Of a DNA stretch of 64,000 bases, positions 1 to 11,373 are shown piece by piece. The notes under the pieces are model-generated. The model was not told the origin of the DNA, did not search any database, and was given only the letters and a program-made list of their open reading frames with translations. A program made the position numbers and the translations under genes. Source of the DNA: Trichoplusia ni (taxonomy: Eukaryota; Arthropoda; Insecta; Lepidoptera; Noctuidae). Location: assembly GCF_003590095.1 (NCBI RefSeq), contig NC_039483.1:1116001-1180000 (forward strand). The letters are read 5' to 3'. Within the stretch, counting starts at the first letter, position 1. Every line of letters starts with the position of its first letter.

Positions 1-1568
1 AGTAGAAAATGTAGACAAAGTAGCTTGTTTACAATAAGTTCTCAATAGGTATCAATGGGCTGTTTTAAATTAATTTAAAATGACGAAAAAAACTTGATTT
101 CTTCTTGTCTACACAGGGCACCTTTAAAAGCCCAAAAACACTTGTTCTCGTACAACACAATATCAAATGAACCGTTTACACATACACTACTTTAAGCTGA
201 ATCACATTGAAGCCCGCAAAGTTTTTAGAGATCGTCGAAACATGATATTTATTCTTAATAATTAAAGAAATAGACAATATTACAGGGCACAAAACAATCT
301 GAAATCTGACACAACTAGAAAAAATATTTTTTCTCCGTACACAAGAAAACCACCCTCTATCAAAATAAAAAGTGCCTCCAATAGCCAATGATGAGCGCGC
401 CGGTCAGGTGTGACGTCACTGGGCCGTAAGGGGAGGGGGGTAGCTAGGGGCGGCGGCGCGGGAGGGGGGGACGACAATCGCACCCTAATGAGTCGCTCTA
501 ATAATAATTATCTAGCTACACTTTCTGTTCGACTTTGTTCAGTAAGCTAGGGTTGACAAAACTTAGAAAAAGGGTTTTTGTAAACATGGCTTTGTGACGG
601 TTTCGTTGAGATCAAAGCTTAAAAGCAAAAGCCTGATCGAAGAGGTATGGGTTAGTATTTTAGTTAGTTATTTAATTAGAGTTATTAATAAACCAGTTGC
701 AATTAAGGACTTAGGCATTTGGAAACACTTGTACATTTTATTGAGATACTTACGATGTAACGTGTTCTTTAGTTTCTAAATAACGCAATAACTTTAGAAC
801 TTTAGAACTTATAACACACCTTTATAAAACGGTAATCAATACACAGCATGTCATGACTTCCAAATTTAATAGACACAAAAAAGAACGAAATGAAGCCCAT
901 TTAAAAAATGAAGTCATACCAGCCCTATCAAGCAATAATAGGAAATTTGTTTTCCGGTTCGGTAGCGCGCTCCAATTACGGGATTAACGAATTATTTCCA
1001 CTTTTTTCCTCCTATCGGCTCCTCCCACCTCCCCCTCACTCCTCGTAATTCCTCCGGCGGTTTCCGCCTATTGAATCCTTTTTGATTAGCTTTCTTTCCC
1101 GTTTGAACCTAAATTGTGCTTGGTCTGTCACGTTTCTGCCAATCGGCTGTGTATTGAGTGTTTTCTACTTTTGCCGGAGTGTTCGTCGAGTTTATTATAA
1201 AATGAGGTCGGATTTTCTTGGTTTTCTTTCAATTGGAAATCTGGGAGGTTTCTTGTGAATGTTTTTTTGTTGCCATGTGGTACTGGAGCACTGTAACTTT
1301 TGCTTTGCTTTTGTTGTAGTTCGTAGTTTAAGCGGTTAAAAACAAAATTCCAATGACATCAACACAATTGTATGTGAACATTTAACAAGACAAAATAAAG
1401 ATTAAATGAAAATTCTCAAGCATTTCAGTAAAAAAAATGTTTAAGCATTTTTTCATGTAAGCAATCGCACGCGACGCTTTTTAAAACACTATTTTTTATT
1501 CACCCCTGGAAACTGTATTCACCCCGTTTACTGGTATCTACGAATGATGATTGTATTATATTATCAAC
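1..1568. other. Intergenic DNA with GC-raised islands
   Basis: No supported gene. Two stretches stand out from the AT-rich background. One is a very G/C-rich run around 396-480, with a TGACGTCA palindrome at 411-418. The other is a C/T-rich block at about 958-1090 that contains ATTACGGGATTAACG-type sequence. Both resemble promoter or enhancer DNA more than coding sequence, because open frames there are short and low in complexity. This is inference from composition and motifs only. Confidence 0.4.
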
Positions 1569-1638
1569 TAGTAGTTCCTGAGATTAGCGCGTTCAAACAA
1601 ACAAACAAACTCTTCAGCTTTATATATTAGTATAGATT
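1569..1638 (+). repeat. R1 retroposon fragment (5'-truncated)
   Basis: This is the 3' end of the R1 family seen repeatedly in the window. It runs AGTAGTTCCTGAGATTAGCGCG, then (CAAA)n, CTCTTCAGCTTTATATATTAGTATAGATT. Full copies are at 2211, 7406, 27446 and 51487. Only about 70 bp remain here, as expected for a retroposon truncated at its 5' end. Confidence 0.8.
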
Positions 1639-2210
1639 CCAAACAAATACTTTGCATTAGTTTGTGCACTTTACTCAAATTTTTGGAAGTGTTTGGACTA
1701 TAAAAAAGAGTGCGACCCCTGAGTTTGTTTCGACATTTCTTCTCCGGGTAGTCAGATAGGAAAAGTCAACTCCAGCGGTCTCAAAAAAGACATGCAAAAG
1801 TGCAGAATAAATGATTTCATTTCATTTCATTACGACTGCAAAACAACTTACCGGACTCTACATACAAACTCCCATACATCTAAATGTTTATTGGCAACTT
1901 CTAGGAACAGTGCTAGGTGTATGTTTGTATGGTACGTGTATGTATGTCCAACCATTAACCCGAATGTACGAGTGTGGTCTAAATGTGGCCGTAATAGGCC
2001 ACTTGAGTTTCGCTTGCCCAATTTAACGGTACTTCTTTATAGTACAGTCGGGGAAAATAGGGATTCGATTTGAGCCATGCCAAATGTAAGTATTTTTATT
2101 CGTTGAAAAGCTTTAATAGGTATGAGCTGATCTGTCTTCCTTAATGTAGTTCTTTTGTTGAATATTATATGATTTTTTAGTGTGGATTTTTTATTAGTTT
2201 TATTTCATAC

Positions 2211-2447
2211 AAGCTGTTGCCCGCGACTTCGTCCCCGTCCCCTTTATACCTGCCCTGTTTTTTTTCACATTTTCCATTGTATCTTCGCTCCTATTAGTCG
2301 CAGCGTGATGGTTTATAGCCTAAAGCCTTCCTCGATGAATGGTCTATTCAACACAAAAAGATTTTTTCAATTTGGACCATTAGTTCCTGAGATTAACGCG
2401 TTCAAACAAACTCTTCAGCTTTATGTATTTGTATAGAAGTATAGATT
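2211..2447 (+). repeat. R1 retroposon, near full length
   Basis: It begins AGCTGTTGCCCGCGACTTCG and ends CTCTTCAGCTTTATGTATTTG, and matches the copies at 7406, 27446 and 51487 nearly base for base in its middle (for example TCGCAGCGTGATGGTTTATA). Sequences of this type are very common in moth genomes as short non-LTR-derived (RTE-like) or SINE elements; the clade assignment is inference. No open reading frame of note. Confidence 0.8.
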
Positions 2448-2814
2448 TATCAAATATTCCATTGATTGCACCAAGGTGTCACCAACTATCTACTCGCTGT
2501 TTCTACTATTCATTTAGGCAGATTTAAGATCAGAGCAATTTTAATTTTCTACTAAAATTATGTTGCTTGTCTTACACCAATTAAGACTACAAACTAGAAA
2601 ACATTTTTGTATCAAAAGGTCCCATGCTATATATTAAAGTTTGTCTGTCCGAACCTCACCTTGATCAGTTAGATCACATTTTATATCAACCACAAGTATC
2701 TCCCGTAACACTTGTGTGCCCGAATATACCTTGCTGATTCTTTTGCCAACTGGAGTGGTCTGAACGCGTACTTCTGAGTTTTTCGGACGCACTTACATTG
2801 TCGTTATCGTAAAT

Positions 2815-2905
2815 CATTCGCTGGCCAAACAGAACATCACTAATCAATTATGGCGGCCGCCAGCGATTTGGCAACGTCCCTAACTTTAAACGTGAATTCG
2901 TTAAG
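2815..2905. other. GC-raised island, possible enhancer
   Basis: About 90 bp containing ATTCGCTGGCCAAACAGAAC, CACTAATCAATTATGGCGGC and CGCCAGCGATTTGGCAACG stands out in composition from its neighbours. It has homeodomain-like TAATCAATTA cores and no coding frame. Conserved non-coding DNA is a guess from appearance. Confidence 0.25.
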
Positions 2906-4554
2906 TTATTTATGAAGGAGATTCTAAATTGATTTGATTTGAGAATAATAGGCGGGGTAAACCGGTACGCTATAGACAAGTTTACGATTTTCTTTGTTTC
3001 ATGTAACTAAATAGTTTTGATTTTCTGGTAATGTTGAAAATCAAATATTTGTTAATCTGGCCCGGCACCCGACACACTTAAATTTCCCTGCAGACATTTT
3101 TTACAAATTGATTGTGTTATGAACCTATTTTAAACCGAAAGACAGCGTGCTGTCGTTTCTTCTCTCGAAGCGAAAGCACTTCTGAGGCGGTGAAGGGTGG
3201 GCGAAACTGGCTGCTATACATCGTAATTTGACATTCAAAAATGCTACTAAGTAGCGTAAGTTGAACAAATGAATTTTGTATTTTGATTGACGTATTCTCT
3301 GATCCAATTCAGAACATCCAAATAATGTATTTTAAAATCTATCGTTCATTTAACCTAATTACAAATACAAAATGAGGCACATTCCGTAAAACTCGGCAAC
3401 CGAGTCTCACTCGTAAACCGAAATTACGAAGCGAGTCAGTTATTAACATTTTTAATTGCGCGCAATCGCACCGCATCGCACAGATTAAATAAACCTCCAT
3501 TTTATTGTAGTCGTAAAAAACAATAACAAAATACTGGCTGGGTAGTGACATGAACACTTGTTAGAAAAATAAACAATAGAACACGTGTAGGTTCGAAGTT
3601 TAAATGGCTTTTTTTCGGTAGTTTTTTTTGGGTTGGTTGGCTATTAAAATGTTGCCAGTAAATTATTGAACAAAGGTCCTCCATGGTAGATAGGAATCAG
3701 GTACTAAGGAATCCTACTCCTTAGTTTTAATTCGCTCTTCAGCCAGGCTCCATGGCTTAAAAAACATAGTTAAAACTGGGTATTAAAAGTGCATACAACA
3801 TTTTAAGTAAATAATAAGAGTTAATTAAAGGGAACAACTTTTATTATAATTAGATTATAGAATTAGAAATATTGTAAAGACCTATTCCCAATTCAAACTA
3901 CATTTTTGATGGCTTTCACGTGCCTAATGTTTAATCAACATAAAGTTTTTAATGTATCTGCACTAGATCATGCGTTATAGCAATTTTCTCGAAGTTTATG
4001 TATCATTACATTAACGATTTACTGAAATGTTGTTTTTGCAAACGGCGAAGTTCTCATAAAACATATTCGCTCGTTATTTAGGCTATTTTTGTTTTCTACC
4101 GGCCACGTCTTTACAGACATACATTTACGACGATAATACGGCTATGAAAATTACGAAATGAAAAAAGTGCTTCACCTGGGTAAAAATTTCACTTATTTTA
4201 TCAAGTAATTTAATCGCAGGGCCCTTTTTGTTGGCATATTAGGCCAATCCTATGTCTAATTTGTACACACCTCTATATTTGTGGTTTATTGTAGCTCTAT
4301 TGCATTTCATATAAAGTCATTGCATAGATCAATAAACATTATTTTGTACTACGTGGGACGAAGAAAGATCCATACCTATATAGATTGGCATCCACGTGTA
4401 CCTCAATTATTGCCAACATTATAACACAGTTACTAAGAATGTTGTAAAATTAACTAATTATTTGCTCACAGTAACTACTAAAGTACCATAATACTTACTG
4501 TTCAATCCACCAATAATAGCCAACCGGAAGCAATGTTATACTATTTTTTTCTCA

Positions 4555-4740
4555 ATGAGCAAAGACAACGACTCAATCAGCTTCAAAGACAGATACTCAG
4601 CCGGTCGTTTGGATCAATTAGCTGGAGCTCAAAGCCACGAAATTAGCTGGCCACAAAACAATCCACACGTGCAAGCGATTAAAAATAAAACCCGCCTTAG
4701 ACAAGACGCGCTGTTTGAAAGGATTGGTGGAGCGTTGTGA
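4555..4740 (+). other. Unassigned 61-codon open frame
   Basis: An ATG-to-TGA frame of 61 codons, hydrophilic, rich in Asn, Gln, Asp and Arg, with no signal peptide, membrane segment or recognisable domain. The minus strand is also open across part of the same stretch (4629-4841), which argues that it is merely stop-poor. The start context (TCTCA before ATG) is not a strong insect Kozak. I do not recognise it; it could be conserved non-coding DNA or chance. Confidence 0.15.
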
Positions 4741-6340
4741 TCGAGTTTCTGACTTGCTTGTTTACTGGTTAGTTGGTGAATTAAATGTGTAGATTGATTG
4801 AATTTGAGGTATTGCCTAAGCCAAATACTATCCATCTTCACAATTTAAATATTTTTTGAAAATAACAATTCGGGTTTGTGGCACAACTTGCTTCATATGT
4901 AGTTCAGATTTAGACCTCAAAAAGGTTTTTTTTCTAAACACTAGAAATGTAAGCACCTTTATGGCCAATGAATTACAAACCTGATTGTTTAATTTATAAA
5001 GCCTTATTAAATAACAAAAAAAAAGTGAATCTTCGAATGTATAAATTCATTCCAAGCATTCGTTTTCGCTTAGTCTTTTCCTATCCCCCTCCCCAGGAGC
5101 TTTGACTGCATAATGAAACAGTGCTTTCATACCCCCTCCATGATAGCGAAAAACGTTTAAAGCAACGGTGTTGCAAGTCACCTAAGAAGTTTCACTAACA
5201 CGAAAAACTATCTTGAAAGCAATGCCATTCACAGCACTTGCCTTTCCAGTAACTCGCCTTACCCACTCGTCCGTTTGAACGAGCGCTCGTCACTTCCGAC
5301 CTCAGTAAACAGGTAGGGGAAACATATAAAGTTTACGCTACTGTGACGTGAATGTGGAACAAAACGACGCGTCAATGGATCGCCCGTATTTACTTAGAAT
5401 TGCTTTATATTTGCTGTCTTAACGTGTTTATTGTTTTCTAATTATTTACTTGATTCTTGGAATAATTGTAAACTTGTAACTAAAACTCAGAAAAGTATGT
5501 TTATGACAATTAAGTCCGTATTATTTTGCAATTTTTTTAGATAGATAAGTTTTGCTAAAACGTTAGCAAAAAAGAAATAATTTGGTATGTACCTTCTGTG
5601 TGTCACAAAGATTTCGCTTTATCTTAATGTGTTTACTTTAAATAATCGGTTTTTTTTTTTTATTTAATTAATTTTTTGTTTAATCGAAATCCTTCTTAAA
5701 TTCATCATTTATCAGCAAATATCTCGAATATCAAGACAGACATTATAAACTGATGTCGACAGCAGCGTATTCATCGCAATATACTTTTATGAGTTTACGA
5801 CACGTATTCACGTTTCCTAGAACCTGACACACGTGACGATTTCCTATTCATTTATATTTTTAAATACGTTTTTTGTCGTTTCAAACTCGGACACTGTTTA
5901 TATTTTGCCTGCACATGTGTGACGTGGCTTCGCATTTATTTAATATACATTGACGGCTTTGTTCGCCCATTTTTGTGAAATGATAGTAGCAATACAGCAA
6001 TGGATGGCAAAGTTTTGGTTTCGTCGAAATTTTTGTGGAGTTTTTTGTAAAGCCTGGTTTAGTTAATAGGTGTTTAAGATTTTTTAAGGTGTTATGTTTA
6101 AACATTATTATCTCGTGGAACCACGTCTTTAGTTAGTTGAAAAAACAACACGTTGTATTTTTGTTTATTTCAAATAGCTCGTTATTAAATAAGTTGGTAA
6201 TTAAAGTTTTTTACAGTTTTAAAATGCTTGCCTGTTGTAAAATCTCACAGCAATAAAATTGTATAAAAGTTAAACAGTTCCAAAATTTCAAAACAGTTAT
6301 GATTGTACTATGTACATTGACATTAAATGTGCCTATTAAA

Positions 6341-6405
6341 AGGGCTACGCAAGCGTCAATCGCGTAGCGTCAGCGGGTCCGCTACGCGGCTACGACACGT
6401 TATTA
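6341..6405. repeat. GC-rich hairpin block
   Basis: Within AT-rich DNA there is a 60 bp GC-rich block with repeated GCTACGC/GCGTAGC words. CGCGTAGCG at 6361-6369 is the exact reverse complement of CGCTACGCG at 6380-6388, with a 10-nt loop. It may be part of a decayed MITE. No function can be assigned. Confidence 0.5.
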
Positions 6406-7405
6406 CAATAAACACAACTCTCGTAGCTTTATTATTACATTCACACATTTATTGTAAAAGGAGGTTATATTATAGAATGCATTTATTAGAATTATTTGAT
6501 CAAGAGTATCCCATTACAAAAATAGAACATTTTACAAAACAATTGCATTTAAAACAGTTTGCTCCTAATGTCCCAAATCGAGCAAATTCTTAAGACACCG
6601 TTTCCATGGTTTTCCCGGAAACGAAGAAGCCAGTGGGTAATAACATCAATCAAATATGATCAATGAAAAGGATTTTTGATCAACAACTACTGTTTCAAAC
6701 ACTGTTCACATCAAAGTGTTATTAGGTGCACAGTGGCTCGCGTTGCCCACTAGTGGACAATTGATCAAAAGACAGATTTAGTTGTCTTTGAATGTTAGCC
6801 TGGAAGCACGCCAGGGCTTTGATTCTTATAGACATAGAGTAATGAAATGTTACAGAGATGCAACGTTTTGTGAGTTACGGTTCAAAACCAAGACTTACTC
6901 TATGCTGTATAGTTGTGTTAATTTTGTGTGTTATATATGTATATGTATAAATATATAATAACGAATAATCGTATGTATTAAGATGATGTAGCATCTTTTA
7001 ACCAAATTACTTGTTGACAAGTTATCGCAATGTATTTTTGTTAAAATATATATAAAAGCATGGCATATATAAAGTACAGATAATAAGTAATCAAGGCTAA
7101 AGTTACACTGTCACTCATATTTACTACGAAAACCATCTTTTTAATACACATCTAAAGTCCCCTTTTTGAAGTCCAGTGTACCTACCGCTTACCACTCAAA
7201 ATATCATCACTAGTAGTTCTAGAAGTGAGAAATATAGATAAATAGTATTATCTTTAACATGGTATACAACAACTTTGTTTTATTACGATATAAGTCCTAC
7301 GACAACATTATCATATATATATATGGAGGCTTGTTATTAGCAATGTTTAAGATTATTTGTTTACCCATATGTATGTGATTAGTCTGTAAGCCTTCTTTAA
7401 AATAT

Positions 7406-7655
7406 ATCTATACTAATAATAAAGCTGAAGAGTTTGATTGTTTGTTTGTTTGTTTGAAAGCGCTAATCTCAGAAACTACTGGTTCAAATTGAAAAATTCT
7501 TTTTGCGTTAAATAGAGGAAGGTTTTAGGCTATAAACCATCACGCTGCGACTAATAGGAGCGAAGATACAATGGCAAATGTGGAAAAAATAGGGCAGATA
7601 TAAATCGTTACTTATATCTTCTAACCACGTGGACGAAGTCGCGGGCAACAGCTAG
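7406..7655 (-). repeat. R1 retroposon, near full length, minus strand
   Basis: Read on the minus strand it starts CTAGCTGTTGCCCGCGACTTCG and ends with CTTCAGCTTTATTATTAGTATAGAT. It matches the copies at 2211, 27446 and 51487. Its 5' end lies directly against a perfect hairpin (7657-7696), which in turn lies against the inverted-repeat element from 7693. Confidence 0.8.
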
Positions 7656-7656
7656 T

Positions 7657-7696
7657 ATATTATAGCCTCTATACTCCGTTATAGAGGCTATAATAT
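7657..7696. repeat. Perfect 17-bp inverted repeat
   Basis: The left arm 7657-7673 and right arm 7680-7696 are exact reverse complements around the 6-nt loop CTCCGT. The hairpin sits exactly between the 5' end of an R1 copy and the left terminus of the 1.3 kb TIR element. It may be a transposition footprint or the end of a separate small palindromic element. Confidence 0.85.
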
Positions 7697-8985
7697 GGGT
7701 GAATTTCCCGGACCCAAAAATTGCGTGGCATCGATGAAATCGGTACTAAAAAGCATTGTTATAATGTTCTAACATTTTTTTTAGGTAGATGACATAAAAA
7801 TCTATCTGTAGCACTAAATATTTTATTAATATAATTAATAGGTTTTCCAAAAAAAAAAGTTAAACCACATAATCTTTCATCGCCGTGTTTGTCCACGACT
7901 CACCTTGATGTATTAAAGTCATCATTGATCAAAAATGTATCGTTATTTATATTAAAACTTAGTTTTATTTGGTTCGTGAATAGTTAGAGTATTGACTCGG
8001 AATACATTTATTCAAATATTTACACAATACAACGTATGGTTAATAAAAAACCATTTGTCCCAGAACTACCTTTCATCGCCATGTCCTAAACATATTTGAG
8101 AATATTGCATATTCTAACGTTTTGCGTCGCTCCCGTTTTGCGTTAAACGTTGCATATAAGTAACGTCGAAAGGCTAGACAAGGAACGACGTGTGTACGTG
8201 CCTGCGTTTTCGAGCTATAATTAAAAGTATTCAATTTTTTTGGTACTGGACATTTTTTCTTTCATCGCCGTGGATAGGTCTAACTTCTATTTCAATAAGT
8301 TTTTAATCTCGATTGAGCATTCAATACAATGCCATTTATATTTAGCTTATTTGTAAAGTGTTCATTACTGTGAATTATTACCAGTTTTTTAGTAAATTGA
8401 ATTATACCCCTTGATTTTCATCGCCGTGCTCTCATTTCCGTGGTTTCCGTGGACAAAATTTGCTATGGCAATGAAAAAAAATACACGGGAATGAAAAAAA
8501 TATCATCGCCGTGCCTTGTAAAACAGTTTCCTTTCATTGCCGTGGCCACGTGTTTCATTTCCGTGACTTATGTTTGTTTCGCCACTAGACAGGAATGTAT
8601 CTATTTATAGTTATATTATAAAAATAATATCATGTGTCACTGGATTTTTACACATTATATTCTATTATTATTGCGTATAAATTAATAGTATTTATTTTTG
8701 TTTCAATGATTAACTTTATCATTTAAATATTCTTGTACACTATAATAACATTTCATTGCCATGGACGCCTGTTTCATTGCCGTGCATGCATGTTTCATCG
8801 CCGTGGCACGGAATTTTCAATCTTGTATATCTCGTTAGTTTTTTAAGCTATCTGCTAGATATTAAGCAAAACTGCATATCTGATCGAAAACTTGAGAAAA
8901 CACTATTTTTTATTGTTCTAAAGTTGAAGAATAAAAAATCCACGGAAATGAAGATTTTTTTGGACCTGTTGAAATTCACCCATAT
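7693..8985. mobile_element. Non-autonomous TIR element with iterated TTTCATYGCCGTG motif
   Basis: A 1.3 kb element with 15 bp perfect terminal inverted repeats (ATATGGGTGAATTTC at 7693-7707, its reverse complement at 8971-8985), followed by a less perfect inner stretch. The outer ATAT is palindromic, so it may be duplicated target rather than TIR. Inside are about 14 copies of a motif close to TTTCATCGCCGTGG or TTTCATTTCCGTG. Plus-strand copies start at 7875, 8071, 8260, 8416, 8432, 8501, 8532, 8553, 8751, 8772 and 8793; minus-strand copies are near 8465, 8484 and 8940. No transposase-like frame is present, and the 110-codon frame at 8756 runs through the motifs without recognisable features. 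Subterminal iterated motifs are typical transposase-binding sites of non-autonomous DNA transposons. I cannot name the superfamily. Confidence 0.6.
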
Positions 8986-10852
8986 ACTAGCTGTCATACT
9001 TCCACATCTACAAGAATATCGTTTAAGAGTTGTCTCACAGGTGCAGCCTCTGTATGGACCTACCCTGTGCTGCCTGCGCGTAATTTAGTGTTCTTAGTAT
9101 TGTGTGTAAGGCGTGAAGACGACGCGGTTAATGCGTTGTGTAACACAAACAGCAGGAGCCGGCGGATACTCGCTTTGTGAACCGATGTAAGGTATACAGG
9201 GTGGGTGCAGAAGTACCAGTTTGACGTGCAACGTTTGAACTAAGGTCGTCGTACCGTTTTTGCTAAATAGTTTTGAAGAAATGAACGACTTTCTTTAAAA
9301 AACCGAGGCATTTATTGAAGAAAAATTTAGGTTGATGAAATTTTGATCATCTTAATTTAGGGATGATTGAATTAATGTTCATTTTAAAAGCTTGCCTTAA
9401 AGTAATTATGCTGATAAGTCATGAATATGAAAACGGAAGATTTTCTTTCTTCAAGATTTTTTTAAATAGGAGCTATCGCTGAACTTAGTCCCGGATGATG
9501 GATCTCAGGATTTACCATGACATACTAAAGTAATATTATTGCAAATGTGGATGAGAGGTGCTTACATAACTTTATCAATAATATTAGTTTAAGATGTGCT
9601 GACCTCCGAAGTGACAGGTGATGATGCCTACCAAAAGTCACATTAAAAAATCAGCAATACATCTCCAAAATGATTGCATTAACTGCTTTTCCTTAAACAC
9701 ATTCATAAAATCATGAATGAACCTTCTGCACCAATGCTTGTGAGACCAACCTGTCTCCCACACAACGACTACTGCGGTGAAGATTGTCAGTGCGATCCGA
9801 ATTACACGGTAAATATTTAGATGAAATTAATCAAATATTATTATAGTTATCATTGCGCGGTTCACAGGATTATGAAGAATGTGAATTGCTTTATAGAATT
9901 AATTTTAGCAATTTTTGATTGTGTGGAGTTTGTTTTTTTTTGTGATCCTGAGTTTTTGTATGTTGCTGCATTAGTTTGAGCAGTGATTATACGTTGTTTT
10001 ATTAAAATGTTGTTTACGTATTTACTTCTTTGTTGGTCATCTGCCAAATGAAATTAAGATGCACTTTGGCCTGCTTTGATACGGAAGAAAATCATCTTTT
10101 ATTTCAATAATAGTTCTTAAAAAAATATGTATTCTATATTTGTATCTTTTCATAGACGACTACTTTACATGTTTCTTTCCAATACCTTTTTAAATAGAAC
10201 CAAATATCCTATATTGATCGTGTGATTAGGCAAAGATATTAAAACTATTAAAAAATTTAAGAAGTCAAAAAAAATATTAAACAGAACGTTTTTAAATCAT
10301 AATTGTGAGAACAGGAAACGCATTAATTCTTAAGCTATTTCTTAATAAATAATTAGTTTCGCTAATGGTTTAACTAAATGGTGTCCGGTACCTCATATCG
10401 TACAATATTTGACTCGAGATGAACAGGGATGGTGTTATTCACAACGGACCGTATATTACAAGCTTAGCATTAAGTGTTAGGTACTTGTAGATTTATTTAT
10501 CCGTTTATATTTACTTAATTTGCAGTAACGCTTAAAGTCATCACAGTCATTTATGTTTTTTTATTGCCTGAGTTCGGATTATCTTGTGTAATGTGGTAAA
10601 TTTATTAATTATAGTCACCAGAGTTTCTCTGAGAGAGGTATAAATATCAAAAATCTTCATATCAATAAGTAGTAAGCTTTTTTTTTCTTAACTCTATTTT
10701 TATTTTATTTACAGCTATTACTAAACTTGCTAATACATTTACAACCTAGATATTTATACCTACACTTAAAATAAGTACTTATAAACACTAGTAATTAGCT
10801 AACATTTTAATATTATAGCCAAAGAATTGTACTTACATAATATTAATGTTTC
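8986..10852. other. Intergenic DNA; possible small element starting at 9193
   Basis: No supported gene. TACAGGGTG followed by GGTGCAGAAG near 9194 has a reverse-complement GGTGCAGAAG partner near 9723-9732, which hints at a decayed inverted-repeat element. A small cysteine-rich open frame at 9683-9820 is listed separately. The rest is AT-rich with no recognisable structure. Confidence 0.35.
9683..9820 (+). other. Small cysteine-rich open frame, possible exon
   Basis: An open frame of about 45 codons has an internal ATG at 9713 and four cysteines spaced C-x7-C-x3-C-x-C, at 9752-9793. The codons TAC ACG are followed by GTAAAT at 9809, which could serve as a splice donor. Cysteine-dense exons of this kind occur in small secreted peptides and EGF-like domains, but I see no signal peptide, no convincing acceptor and no partner exon. 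It may also overlap the end of a decayed inverted-repeat element. I do not recognise a family. Confidence 0.2.
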
Positions 10853-10869
10853 ACAAGATCATCTAGATC

Positions 10870-11109
10870 GATCATCTCGGCTGTTATTCCTACATCTTTG
10901 ACAGTCGTTACAGGTAGTCAGAAGCTTGAAAAAGTCTGACAGCCAGTCTAACCAAGGGGTATCGTGTTGCCCAGGTAACTGGGTTGAGGAGGTCAGATAG
11001 GCAGTCGCTCCTTGTAAAACACTGGTACTTAGCTGAAACCGGTTGGACTGGTAGCCGACCCCAACATAGTTGGGAAAAGGCTAGGCCAATGATGAACAAG
11101 ATCATCTCG
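10870..11109 (+). mobile_element. Truncated 5S-type SINE with target-site duplication
   Basis: The insert (about 10880-11099) matches the 3' two thirds of the SINE at 62990-63360 almost base for base, from GGCTGTTATTC to GGGAAAAGGCTAGGCC. The 5S-like head is missing. GATCATCTCG occurs at both borders (10870-10879 and 11100-11109), and a nearby 12-bp ACAAGATCATCT repeat (10853-10864, 11096-11107) is an alternative duplication. Its tail is a short GATGA. Confidence 0.85.
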
Positions 11110-11373
11110 AAAAAGGTTTCCATTTAAAAATGGCTCTGTAACAACACGCTACGATCAAGAAAAGCGAAAAAACCGCGAACAAAAACCCTAGTTCAGCTTT
11201 TACAAAAGTCCATTATAAATAACTACGTGGTCCCGTATTACATACCACCATCCCGTAACCGGAGCCCCATACATCTAATTGCAGATGTGTTCGTACTAAA
11301 ATAAATTATTCTAAACTAAATACGTAGGACTGGCGTAATGATAGCTTCTAGCTAATGTACTACGTCATCGATA

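Noticed and set aside
111..170. A good-looking splice acceptor (TTGTCTACACAG) followed by a 17-codon frame and TGA, as in a terminal plus-strand exon.
   Set aside because: Too short to recognise, no upstream exon in the window, and such acceptors arise often by chance in T-rich DNA.
8756..9088. A 110-codon plus-strand frame.
   Set aside because: Its first part runs through the TTTCATYGCCGTG repeats and it crosses the right terminus of the TIR element at 8985; no domain is visible.
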